Source: Filomicrobium sp. (lineage in GTDB: Bacteria; Pseudomonadota; Alphaproteobacteria; Rhizobiales; Hyphomicrobiaceae). Taken from it: DNA of 16,917 nucleotides. Within the stretch, counting starts at the first letter, position 1. Every line of letters begins with the position of its first letter. Below, in pieces: positions 6,935 through 14,277 of the stretch. Location: assembly GCA_021775655.1 (NCBI GenBank), contig JAJFHK010000432.1:1-16917 (forward strand). Reading direction: 5' to 3'. The notes beneath the pieces are model-generated. The model was not told the origin of the DNA. It saw nothing but the letters and a program-made list of their open reading frames with translations, and ran no database searches. Position numbers and translations under genes: made by a program.

Positions 6935-8116
6935 ATGACAAGAAAAGGCCCGCTCGACGACCTGTTGGTCATCGATCTGAGCCGGGTACTGGCAGGGCCT
7001 TATGCAACCATGGTCCTCGCTGACCTCGGCGCCAGGGTCGTCAAAGTCGAAACGCCCGGCGTTGGCGACGATGCCAGACATTTTCCACCTTTCATGGGTG
7101 GGAAGTCCGCCTACTTCATGTCACTCAATCGCGGCAAGGAAAGCATCGCCCTCAACCTGAAAGACAAGGACGACTGCAGCATCTTCGAAGATCTCGTCGC
7201 CCGTGCTGACATCCTGGTCGAAAACTACCGGCCCGGTACGATGGAAAAACTGGGCTACGGCTGGGACAAACTACAAGAACTAAACGAGCAGCTCATTTAC
7301 TGCGCAGTTTCCGGGTTCGGCCACTCAGGGCCCTATACCAAGCGCCCCGCCTACGACATGGTCGTCCAGGGCATGGGCGGCATCATGAGCGTCACCGGTT
7401 ATCCTGACAGCGGCCCGACGCGGGTCGGCACGTCGATTGGCGACATCACCGCCGGATTGTTCGGATCGTCCGGCATTCTCGCAGCTCTGCATGATCGAGA
7501 ACGACACGGCAAGGGCGCCTTCGTCGACGTCGGCATGCTCGACTGCCAAGTCGCAATTCTCGAAAACGCTATCAGCCGCTATCTCGCAAGCGGCGAGGTG
7601 CCCGGCCCTCTCGGTGCCCGCCACCCCTCCATCACGCCATTCGAGGCTTTCGCTACCGCAGAAGGCCACATCATCATCGCTGCCGGCAACGACACGCTTT
7701 TCGCTAAGCTCGCCAAAGCGCTCGGCAAGCCTGAGATGGCGTCTGACCCCGGCTTCGCATCGAACACAACTCGCACCGAGAACAGCGAACGCCTGCGTGC
7801 TGAGGTCGAAACTGCTCTGGCCGAAAAATCAGCCGCTGATTGGCTGGATATCATTGGCAATGCCGGCGTCCCCTGTGGCCCAATCAACGACATCGCCCAA
7901 GTCGTCACCGACCCGCATGTCGTCTCGCGCAATATGATCATCAGCGCTCATGACGAGCAGGCCGGTGAAATCCGAATGGCAGGTAACCCAATAAAGATGA
8001 CCGGCTTCGACGATCCAGCTCAACGCCCAGCCGCCCCCAACCTCGACGGCAACCGTGAAGCGGTCGAAAAATTGATTGCTGATTTGCCAACGAAGGCATC
8101 AGGCGCGACTGGCTGA
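6935..8116 (+). CDS. Family III CoA-transferase (CaiB/BaiF/Frc)
   Basis: The enzyme moves coenzyme A from a donor thioester to a carboxylic acid through an aspartyl-CoA intermediate. It has 393 residues, normal for the family. The N-terminal Rossmann part shows LLVIDLSRVLAGPYATMVLA and LGARVVKVE. The YRPGTMEKLG, YCAVSGFGHSGPY and YDMVVQGMGG motifs follow, and D170 in SIGDITAGLFG aligns with the catalytic aspartate of formyl-CoA transferase (D169). The C-terminal part has the family's VPCGPINDIAQVVTDPHV motif. A 5' extension of the frame exists, but TTGGAG with 8-base spacing before ATG 6935 and the homology start favour the start given. Placement after the TRAP operon suggests it activates the imported acid. 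No CoA lyase, hydratase or dehydrogenase is nearby to identify the acid. Confidence 0.9.
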   Translation: MTRKGPLDDLLVIDLSRVLAGPYATMVLADLGARVVKVETPGVGDDARHFPPFMGGKSAYFMSLNRGKESIALNLKDKDDCSIFEDLVARADILVENYRPGTMEKLGYGWDKLQELNEQLIYCAVSGFGHSGPYTKRPAYDMVVQGMGGIMSVTGYPDSGPTRVGTSIGDITAGLFGSSGILAALHDRERHGKGAFVDVGMLDCQVAILENAISRYLASGEVPGPLGARHPSITPFEAFATAEGHIIIAAGNDTLFAKLAKALGKPEMASDPGFASNTTRTENSERLRAEVETALAEKSAADWLDIIGNAGVPCGPINDIAQVVTDPHVVSRNMIISAHDEQAGEIRMAGNPIKMTGFDDPAQRPAAPNLDGNREAVEKLIADLPTKASGATG

Positions 8117-8145
8117 TGCAAATGCCGCACGCCTAGCATCTCTTC

Positions 8146-8175
8146 AGTTGAGGGCACGCTTTTTCCCGCTCAACT
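8146..8175. terminator. Weak hairpin between convergent CoA-transferase and rnd genes
   Basis: AGTTGAG (8146-8152) pairs with CTCAACT (8169-8175), with a further GG/CC possible inside and a TTTTT run in the loop. It lies between two convergent stop codons and may end both transcripts. The stem is modest. Confidence 0.35.
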
Positions 8176-8205
8176 CAAATGGCTGAATAGTGACCATACC
8201 AAAAC

Positions 8206-9372
8206 CTATCCGACGTTTATCACCACGACGTCGCCGTCCTTGAGCGTCAAGGCGAGTTCTCCGCGTTTCAGACTGAGCGCATCTGCACCAAACAGCTCCC
8301 GCCGCCAGCCCTTGAGCGCTGGAACATCGGGCTCAGCATGCCGGGCAAGTGCGTCAAGGTCGGACGCATCGGCGATCATGCGTGGAGCAACGCCATGGCG
8401 TGCAGCCGCCGCCTTCAACAAAACCTTTAGAAGTTCCAGCGTCGCAGTCGCTTCAGCAGACAACGGCTGACCCTGCCGCAACGCAGGCACATCCGCCATG
8501 TCGCGGTTAAGGCCTTCCTCCACCGCGGCTACAATTTCCTTGCCCCGCGACGACCGTGAAAACCCGTCGGGAACCGAACGTAGACTGCCAAGCTCAGCCG
8601 CCGACTTCGGCGACTGATTGGCGATATCGTAGAGCGCATCGTCACGGATAATCCGTTGCCGCGGCACATTCTGCTTTTGCGCTGCCCGTTCACGCCAAGC
8701 CGCCAACGACATCAGAACAGCCAGAGCATGCCGGTTTTTCACCTTCAACTTCAGTCGCTGCCAAGCACATTCCGGATCCTGCTGGTATGTTGCCGGATCG
8801 GTTAGCGTCGCCATCTCCTCATCGAGCCAGGTCTCACGCCCGGTCTTGTTCAACTGCCCCGCAAGTCTGACGTAGACGTCGCGAAGGTGTGTCACGTCCC
8901 CCAGCGCATACTTAAGTTGCTTCTCCGACAATGGGCGTTTCGACCAATCCGTAAACCGCGAGGACTTATCGAGTTGCTCGCCTGTAATTGAGCGCACTAA
9001 ATTTACGTAGCTGATCTGGTCGCCAAATCCGCACACCATAGCCGCGACTTGTGTATCGAATACCGGCTTAGGTATCAGACCGCCGAGGATGTGGAATATT
9101 TCGAGATCCTGTCGTGCAGCATGGAAGACCTTTACCTGATCCGGCCGCGCCATCAGCTCCCAGAACGGCTTCAGATCAATCTTAGGACTTTGCGGATCGA
9201 TGGTGGCTGCCAGTTCCGGACCCGCCACTTGGATCAAGCACAAATTCGGATAATAGGTCTGCTCGCGCATGAACTCAGTATCCACCGTAAGGAAATCGGC
9301 AGAGGCGAGGTCTTTGCACAGGGCTTCGAGGTCGGGGGTTGTCGCGATGGGTGTCATGTTCACAGATGTCAT
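8206..9372 (-). CDS. rnd: Ribonuclease D
   Basis: A 3'-to-5' exoribonuclease of the DEDDy group that trims tRNA and other stable RNA precursors. It has 388 residues. The nuclease domain (about 12-170) shows all acidic sites: D31 and E33 in FLTVDTEFMRE, D89 in KVFHAARQDLEIF, and Y155-x3-D159 in LKYALGDVTHLRDVY. An HRDC domain follows at about 205-285 (around WQRLKLKVKNRHALAVLMSL), and a second helical domain fills the C-terminus. The start is uncertain: ATG 9372 and ATG 9357 are both in frame, and neither has a good ribosome-binding site. The first is used here. The gene diverges from aspS across about 200 bases, an arrangement familiar from alphaproteobacteria (recalled, not checked). Confidence 0.94.
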   Translation of the reverse strand: MTSVNMTPIATTPDLEALCKDLASADFLTVDTEFMREQTYYPNLCLIQVAGPELAATIDPQSPKIDLKPFWELMARPDQVKVFHAARQDLEIFHILGGLIPKPVFDTQVAAMVCGFGDQISYVNLVRSITGEQLDKSSRFTDWSKRPLSEKQLKYALGDVTHLRDVYVRLAGQLNKTGRETWLDEEMATLTDPATYQQDPECAWQRLKLKVKNRHALAVLMSLAAWRERAAQKQNVPRQRIIRDDALYDIANQSPKSAAELGSLRSVPDGFSRSSRGKEIVAAVEEGLNRDMADVPALRQGQPLSAEATATLELLKVLLKAAAARHGVAPRMIADASDLDALARHAEPDVPALKGWRRELFGADALSLKRGELALTLKDGDVVVINVG

Positions 9373-9573
9373 GGGCCAGCGCTATAACGGTTTCTCACCG
9401 GTTTGTCGCGTGTCCGCAGTGCAACGGCTCCGCGATATAACTTAACGCAGCCTGGACAATAGTACTCCGAATACGCGGTGCTCCGTCGGCTTGACATCAA
9501 TGGGGCCGCATGCGCTTTTCCGGCCTGGAATCACTCCGATCCATTTACCAGCATACTTGAGGCACGACGGACT

Positions 9574-11403
9574 ATGGCTAAGGCGAAGGGCACCGGCACA
9601 GAAGGCGGGATGCACCGCTACCGCACCCACACCTGCGAGGCGCTGCGGGCCGACGATATCGGCAAAGAGACGCGGCTCTCGGGCTGGGTCCACCGGGTGC
9701 GCGACCACGGCGGCGTCCTCTTCATCGACTTGCGCGACCACTACGGCCTTACCCAGGTTGTAGCGGACCCCGACAGCCCTGCCTTCAAGACGGCCGAGGC
9801 AGTCCGCTCCGAATGGGTCATCCGTGTTGACGGAAAAGTCCGCGAACGTCCTGAAGGCACGACCAACGAGGAACTGCCGACAGGTGCAATAGAGGTCTTC
9901 GCGACCGAAATCGAAGTCCTGTCAAAAGCCGCCGAGATTCCGGTGCCGGTTTTCGGCGAGCCCGATTATCCCGAAGACATGCGCCTGACTTACCGCTTCC
10001 TCGATCTGCGGCGCGAAACTTTGCATGCAAACATCATGAAACGGCTTGCCGTCATCCGCAAAATGCGCCGCTCCATGGAAGATGCCGGATTCAACGAGTT
10101 CGCGACTCCGATCCTGACGGCATCATCGCCGGAAGGCGCACGCGACTTCCTAGTGCCCTCGCGTCTGCATGAAGGCAAGTTCTACGCGCTGCCCCAAGCC
10201 CCACAAATCTACAAGCAGCTGTTGATGGTCTCCGGCTTCGACCGCTACTTCCAGATCGCACCGTGCTTCCGCGACGAAGACCCGCGCGCCGACCGCCTGC
10301 CCGGTGAATTCTACCAGCTCGATGTTGAAATGAGCTTCGTCACCCAGGAAGACATCTTCCAGACGATGGAGCCGATCACACGCAACATCTTCGAGGAATT
10401 CGCAAACGGAAAACGCGTCACGGAGACATTCCCGCGCATCCCCTACGACGAATCGATTGCAAAGTACGGATCCGACAAGCCTGACCTGCGCAACCCCATC
10501 GAAATGCAAGACGTCACCGAGCATTTCCGCGGCTCCGGCTTCAAGGTCTTCGCGGGCATGATCGAGAAGGACCCCAAAGTCCGCGTCTGGGCAATCCCTG
10601 CTCCAACCGGCGGCTCACGGGCCTTTTGTGACCGCATGAACTCATGGGCGCAAGGTGAAGGTCAGCCTGGTCTCGGCTACATCTTTTTCCGTGACGGAGA
10701 GGGTGCTGGACCCATCGGCAAAAACATCGGTCCAGACCGTACATCTGCCATCCGCGAGCAACTGGCACTCAAAGACGGCGACGCAGTCTTCTTCGCCGCC
10801 GGCAACCCGCGCAACTTCCACAGGTTTGCAGGCGCTGCACGTGAGCGCGTGGGGCAGGAACTAAAACTCCTCGATGAAGACCGTTTTGCATTCTGCTGGA
10901 TCGTCGACTTTCCCATGTACGATTGGAACGAAGACGACAAAGCCATCGAGTTTTCTCACAACCCGTTCTCGATGCCTCAAGGCGGATTGGAAGCACTAGA
11001 GGCGGCCAAGACCGACGACGAACTTCTCGCACTCAAGGCTTGGCAATATGACCTCGTCTGCAACGGTTCCGAAATTGCCTCGGGCTCGATCCGTAACCAC
11101 CTGCCCGATTCAATGATTACGGCATTCGGGCATGCCGGTCTGGATGAAGACATCGTCAAGGAGCGTTTCGGCAGCCTTTATCGTGCATTCCAATACGGAC
11201 CGCCGCCGCATGGCGGCATGGCACTCGGCATCGACCGCATCGTCATGCTGCTCGTGAATGCCGAAAACCTTCGCGAAGTTTCGCTATTCCCGATGAACCA
11301 GCAGGCTCAAGACCTCCTTATGGGCTCGCCCGCCGAAGCAACGCCCGCCCAATTGCGCGAGCTTTCGCTCCGCATTATCGGCGACACCGCGAAGAAGTCG
11401 TAA
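9574..11403 (+). CDS. aspS: Aspartyl-tRNA synthetase, bacterial type, probably non-discriminating
   Basis: Charges tRNA-Asp with aspartate, and probably also tRNA-Asn for later amidation by GatCAB. The protein has 609 residues, of the bacterial type with the GAD insertion. The anticodon-binding OB fold lies at about 14-125. Class II motif 1 is around [10 protein letters not shown] (174-183). Motif 2 is [19 protein letters not shown], with the LPGE form in place of the E. coli QPE form. Motif 3 is [14 protein letters not shown] near the C-terminus. In the OB fold, [10 protein letters not shown] has His-Gly-Gly where the discriminating E. coli enzyme has Leu-Gly-Ser. His at this place marks non-discriminating enzymes such as that of Pseudomonas aeruginosa. 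The frame is open further upstream. ATG 9574 (GAGG about 11 bases before) and ATG 9610 ([12 protein letters not shown], the usual family N-terminus) are both possible starts. A CTTGACA -35-like element lies at 9490-9496. Confidence 0.95.
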   Translation: MAKAKGTGTEGGMHRYRTHTCEALRADDIGKETRLSGWVHRVRDHGGVLFIDLRDHYGLTQVVADPDSPAFKTAEAVRSEWVIRVDGKVRERPEGTTNEELPTGAIEVFATEIEVLSKAAEIPVPVFGEPDYPEDMRLTYRFLDLRRETLHANIMKRLAVIRKMRRSMEDAGFNEFATPILTASSPEGARDFLVPSRLHEGKFYALPQAPQIYKQLLMVSGFDRYFQIAPCFRDEDPRADRLPGEFYQLDVEMSFVTQEDIFQTMEPITRNIFEEFANGKRVTETFPRIPYDESIAKYGSDKPDLRNPIEMQDVTEHFRGSGFKVFAGMIEKDPKVRVWAIPAPTGGSRAFCDRMNSWAQGEGQPGLGYIFFRDGEGAGPIGKNIGPDRTSAIREQLALKDGDAVFFAAGNPRNFHRFAGAARERVGQELKLLDEDRFAFCWIVDFPMYDWNEDDKAIEFSHNPFSMPQGGLEALEAAKTDDELLALKAWQYDLVCNGSEIASGSIRNHLPDSMITAFGHAGLDEDIVKERFGSLYRAFQYGPPPHGGMALGIDRIVMLLVNAENLREVSLFPMNQQAQDLLMGSPAEATPAQLRELSLRIIGDTAKKS

Positions 11404-11496
11404 GGCACCGCCGAGGATGGCTTGATCTACAGCAAGGCAGCTGACCTGTAATCTGCTCGACTGGTCCTAGACACAAGCCGATGAGTCGGGGATGCC

Positions 11497-12789
11497 ATGG
11501 CCGAGAGAAATGATGGCTTTGCAGATCAGCCAACGATAACGACGACAGCATCGGGCGAGCCAAATCTCGCTCGCAGCATGAACCTTCCGCTCCTCATTCT
11601 TTATGGACTGAGTGTCACCGTCGGCGCGGGGATCTATGTTCTTATTGGAGAAGTAGCTTCCCGCACCGGCCCTTACGCACCGCTAGCCTTTCTTGGAGCA
11701 AGCCTGCTCGTCTCGTTATCGGCAGCAAGTTATGCAGAACTCTCAGCAAGATTCCCTGTCAGCGCCGGAGAAGCCGCCTACGTCCGCGCCGGTCTCGGCC
11801 TTCATTCAGTTGCTCTCACGGTCGGCATTATGGTCGCGCTTGCCGGGGTGGTTTCTTCGGCTGCCCTGCTTCGCGGCGGGGCCGGATACTTCCAGGAATT
11901 CATAGCCGCACCCACATGGCTGATTGCAGTCGTAGCCGGCGTTGCGATCTCCGCAATCGCAGCATGGGGCATCAGCCAGTCGGCCTGGACCGCAGCAGCC
12001 CTCGGAGTCTGCGAAGTCGGACTATTGCTCGGAATAATCGTATTGGGTGCACTCGATCCAGCGCCTGTTGGGACCGCACTTGTTCGCTTGGCCGAAACAC
12101 CTGCTCCAGAACAGTTCGTCGGCCTCACCGGGGCGATCCTTATTGCCTTTTTCGCCTTCATCGGTTTTGAGGACATGGTCAATGTCGCCGAGGAGGTTGA
12201 AGACCCGGTGCGCAATATGCCGCTCGCTATTGCAGCAACGCTTCTCATAACGACGCTGCTTTATTTCTTTGTGACTTTGGTCGCTGTGGCCCATGTGCCC
12301 AAGGCCGAGCTATCAACCAGTACTGCACCCCTGACACTTGTCTTCCAGAAGCTGACCGGCGCGGCTTCCAGCGGACAAGCCGTAACCGTCATTGCGATCG
12401 CTGCCGTGATGAATGGCGTTCTCGTGCAACTCGTACTGTCACCGCGCGTACTCTATGGACTCAGTCGCATGGGCCAACTTCCGGAGCTTTTCGGACGAGT
12501 CAACGCGACCACCAGAACTCCACTTTTCGCAACCGGCCTGGTAACGATCCTCGTCTTGGCCTTGAGCCTGTCGTCGGAAACGCCCACCCTGGCCGAACTA
12601 ACCTCAAGTATCACACTCCTTGTGTTCGCCATGATCAACCTCGCGCTGTGGCGCATGAAGGTCTCCGGCCAAATCGATGGTGCTAAATACTTCACGATCC
12701 CAACTTGGGTACCTGTTGCCGGTTTCGTCCTTTCAATCGGATTCGTCATTTACGAGTGGAGTTCACGCTTAGGTTTGCTGGATGGATAA
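11497..12789 (+). CDS. APC-superfamily amino acid permease
   Basis: A 430-residue inner-membrane transporter with about 12 hydrophobic segments after a hydrophilic 28-residue N-terminus. The first membrane helix carries the unwound substrate-binding motif GAGIYVLIG (43-51), characteristic of APC carriers. The sixth has FFAFIGFEDMVNVAEEVEDP followed by VRNMP, close to cationic amino-acid transporter (CAT/YfnA-like) proteins. It probably exchanges or imports amino acids; the exact substrate cannot be told. The gene lies 93 bases after aspS on the same strand and could be read from the same promoter. GGGGATGCC precedes the ATG, a fair ribosome-binding site. The length is short for CAT proteins but normal for bacterial relatives. 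Confidence 0.88.
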   Translation: MAERNDGFADQPTITTTASGEPNLARSMNLPLLILYGLSVTVGAGIYVLIGEVASRTGPYAPLAFLGASLLVSLSAASYAELSARFPVSAGEAAYVRAGLGLHSVALTVGIMVALAGVVSSAALLRGGAGYFQEFIAAPTWLIAVVAGVAISAIAAWGISQSAWTAAALGVCEVGLLLGIIVLGALDPAPVGTALVRLAETPAPEQFVGLTGAILIAFFAFIGFEDMVNVAEEVEDPVRNMPLAIAATLLITTLLYFFVTLVAVAHVPKAELSTSTAPLTLVFQKLTGAASSGQAVTVIAIAAVMNGVLVQLVLSPRVLYGLSRMGQLPELFGRVNATTRTPLFATGLVTILVLALSLSSETPTLAELTSSITLLVFAMINLALWRMKVSGQIDGAKYFTIPTWVPVAGFVLSIGFVIYEWSSRLGLLDG

Positions 12790-12932
12790 ACGGATGGGCC
12801 AGACCGGTTTAAGCGTGTTGCCGCACCTGAAAAAAGTTCCTTCGCGTTGCCCCGTGCGCTAAGACTGGCAGTCAAAAGGGCGAAATCGCATTACGTACGC
12901 GCGCCCAGAAAATCGCCTGAGGGGGCACAGAA

Positions 12933-13682
12933 ATGGATCAGCTTCAGGAACTCGCCCAATGGCTCGACGGCCAGTTCCAGCCTGGTCGCTGGCACGATAA
13001 AATTTACTCCTACTGTGAGCGCGGCACGGACGGAAGTTTTTGGGCCGAACCTCTGAACGCGTGGTCCAATGGCGCTTTTCACCTGGCCGCAATCTTGGCG
13101 TTCGCAATCTGGCTTACTTCATCGCATTCACGACGCGGTTTGTTCGAGCTTCTCCTTATCGTCCTAGTCCTTGTCATTGGCACCGGCAGCTTCCTGTTCC
13201 ACACCCTTGCAAACCGCTGGGCTTCAGTTGCCGATGTGGCACCGATTACAATCTTCATGCTGCTCTACGTCGGCTATTCCCTGAAGCGTTTTGCCGGCTT
13301 CGGCTGGATCTTAACGCTTATAGGAGTCGGGTTGTTTTCCTACATTCTGTGGCAGGCCGGACAGATGCGATGCGGGTCGACTCTCTGCCTCAACGGCTCG
13401 GTCGGCTACGTGCCCGCACTCGCGACACTCCTACTTGTAGGACTGTGGCTTGCGATTGCTCGTCATCCTGCCTGGACTTCACTTTTTGGCGGTGGGCTCA
13501 TCTTTGCCGTATCGCTAAGCCTGAGAACATTCGACAAGGAGTGGTGCCAAGCCACGGCATTTGGCGAATATGGCCAGATCGGCACCCACATCTGGTGGCA
13601 CATCCTCAACGCACTACTCTTGTTCATTCTCCTACGCGCGGCAATTCTCCACGGCCACCCTCCAGCTAACGCCAACAGGTGA
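12933..13682 (+). CDS. Alkaline ceramidase-family (CREST) membrane hydrolase
   Basis: A 249-residue membrane protein of the ceramidase family (Pfam PF05875), with about seven hydrophobic segments. In eukaryotes these hydrolyse the amide bond of ceramides with a zinc ion in the membrane. The active-site pattern matches human ACER3 in spacing: S86 and H90 in GTGSFLFH (ACER3 S77, H81), D101 eleven residues after H90 (D92), and H219/H223 in THIWWH (H217, H221). The N-terminal YCERGTDGSFWAEPLNAWSN fits the family's metal-binding entry region. GAGGGGG lies 7 bases before the ATG. Neighbours (permease, tRNA-Leu) do not indicate a pathway. Whether the substrate is a ceramide, another amide lipid or something else in this bacterium is not known. 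The active site looks complete. Confidence 0.85.
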   Translation: MDQLQELAQWLDGQFQPGRWHDKIYSYCERGTDGSFWAEPLNAWSNGAFHLAAILAFAIWLTSSHSRRGLFELLLIVLVLVIGTGSFLFHTLANRWASVADVAPITIFMLLYVGYSLKRFAGFGWILTLIGVGLFSYILWQAGQMRCGSTLCLNGSVGYVPALATLLLVGLWLAIARHPAWTSLFGGGLIFAVSLSLRTFDKEWCQATAFGEYGQIGTHIWWHILNALLLFILLRAAILHGHPPANANR

Positions 13683-13711
13683 TTGCACTGGAGGCCACAC
13701 TTCTGCATAAG
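13683..13711 (+). promoter_or_regulatory. Possible promoter of tRNA-Leu
   Basis: TTGCAC (13683-13688) and CATAAG (13706-13711) are 17 bases apart and would start transcription a few bases before the tRNA at 13725. Matches to consensus are moderate (3 of 6 and 4 of 6), with a TG-like extension before the -10. Confidence 0.3.
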
Positions 13712-13724
13712 TCTGACCGGGTTC

Positions 13725-13809
13725 GCGGACGTGGTGAAATTGGTAGACACACAGGACTTAAAATCCTGAGGCGCAAGCCGTGCGGGTTCGATTCCCGCCG
13801 TCCGCACCA
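13725..13809 (+). tRNA. tRNA-Leu (anticodon UAA)
   Basis: An 85-base class II tRNA with encoded CCA. The acceptor stem is GCGGACG paired with CGTCCGC, and the discriminator A is followed by CCA. The D arm contains GTGGTGAAATTGGTAGACAC. The anticodon stem CAGGA/TCCTG encloses the loop CTTAAAA, giving anticodon TAA (13759-13761), which reads UUA and, by wobble, UUG. A long variable arm (GAGGCGCAAGCCGT) and the T arm GCGGGTTCGATTCCCGC complete it. All stems pair without mismatch on inspection. Confidence 0.98.
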
Positions 13810-13832
13810 CTCAATCCCCAAGCCATTGAGTG
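13808..13832 (+). terminator. Hairpin directly after tRNA-Leu
   Basis: CACTCAAT (13808-13815) pairs perfectly with ATTGAGTG (13825-13832) around a 9-base loop. The stem begins within the encoded CCA of the tRNA. There is no T-run afterwards. Placement suggests a tRNA transcript terminator or a processing structure. Confidence 0.45.
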
Positions 13833-14277
13833 CCCAAGTACCCCACTTAGATCAGTGGCTTCCACTTCGATTGGCTACACACAGATGCTACAGCCATGAG
13901 CGGCGGGGCAACGGCAGAAAGCGCTAAGCATGCAGGGCGAGTGCGGCGCTCTTTATTCGTTGGCGGATGTATCCAGAGCCAGAGTGAACAGCGACAAATC
14001 AATTCCGGTCGATCTCCGGTTTCGCGATCGTGTCGGTATCGGTATGGACGATCAATTTCGTGGCATCTTGAGCCAATGAGGTCATCTGCGAGAGTGGGAA
14101 CGCATGCGACTTCCGAAGATCATAGAGATGCAAAATCAAAATCTCATTCTTGTGTTTTCATGAAAGTAGTTCTGTTCCTGAATGGCGTATCTCAAATTTG
14201 TTTTGGCGCGCAACCTCCTGAAACGTCCTTAGCTTTCGTTTAAGAAATAATCGACGAGGAGCGATGGGCAAGCTGAG
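13810..14277. other. Gene-poor gap between tRNA-Leu and the sigma-54 regulator
   Basis: Apart from the tRNA hairpin, nothing certain is present in these roughly 470 bases. A 115-codon plus-strand frame (13896-14243) has no ribosome-binding site and an unconvincing composition. A 49-codon frame at 13930-14079 reads more like protein but is also unsupported. No copy of the tRNA 3' end, integrase or transposase fragment was seen. Confidence 0.5.
13930..14079 (+). CDS. Small hypothetical ORF (49 aa), doubtful
   Basis: ATG to TGA encodes 49 residues beginning MQGECGALYSLADVSRARVN and ending DDQFRGILSQ. The middle, SIPVDLRFRDRVGIGMDDQF, has a balanced, soluble-protein composition and alternates in a way that could be natural. 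There is no ribosome-binding site before the ATG, no known domain and no partner gene. It could be a short gene, the end of a lost gene, or chance. Confidence 0.15.
   Translation: MQGECGALYSLADVSRARVNSDKSIPVDLRFRDRVGIGMDDQFRGILSQ

Noticed and set aside
13040..13669. 209-codon frame overlapping the ceramidase-family gene
   Set aside because: Out-of-frame, Arg/Pro-rich translation; the other frame has the complete conserved active site and a good ribosome-binding site.
13463..13810. 115-residue minus-strand frame beginning MVRTAGIEPARLAPQDFKSC
   Set aside because: It is the reverse complement of tRNA-Leu plus the end of the ceramidase-family gene. This peptide is a well-known false gene produced by antisense tRNA-Leu sequence.
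13896..14243. 115-codon plus-strand frame after the tRNA
   Set aside because: No ribosome-binding site, Ser/Arg/Cys-rich composition, no recognisable domain and no neighbour support.
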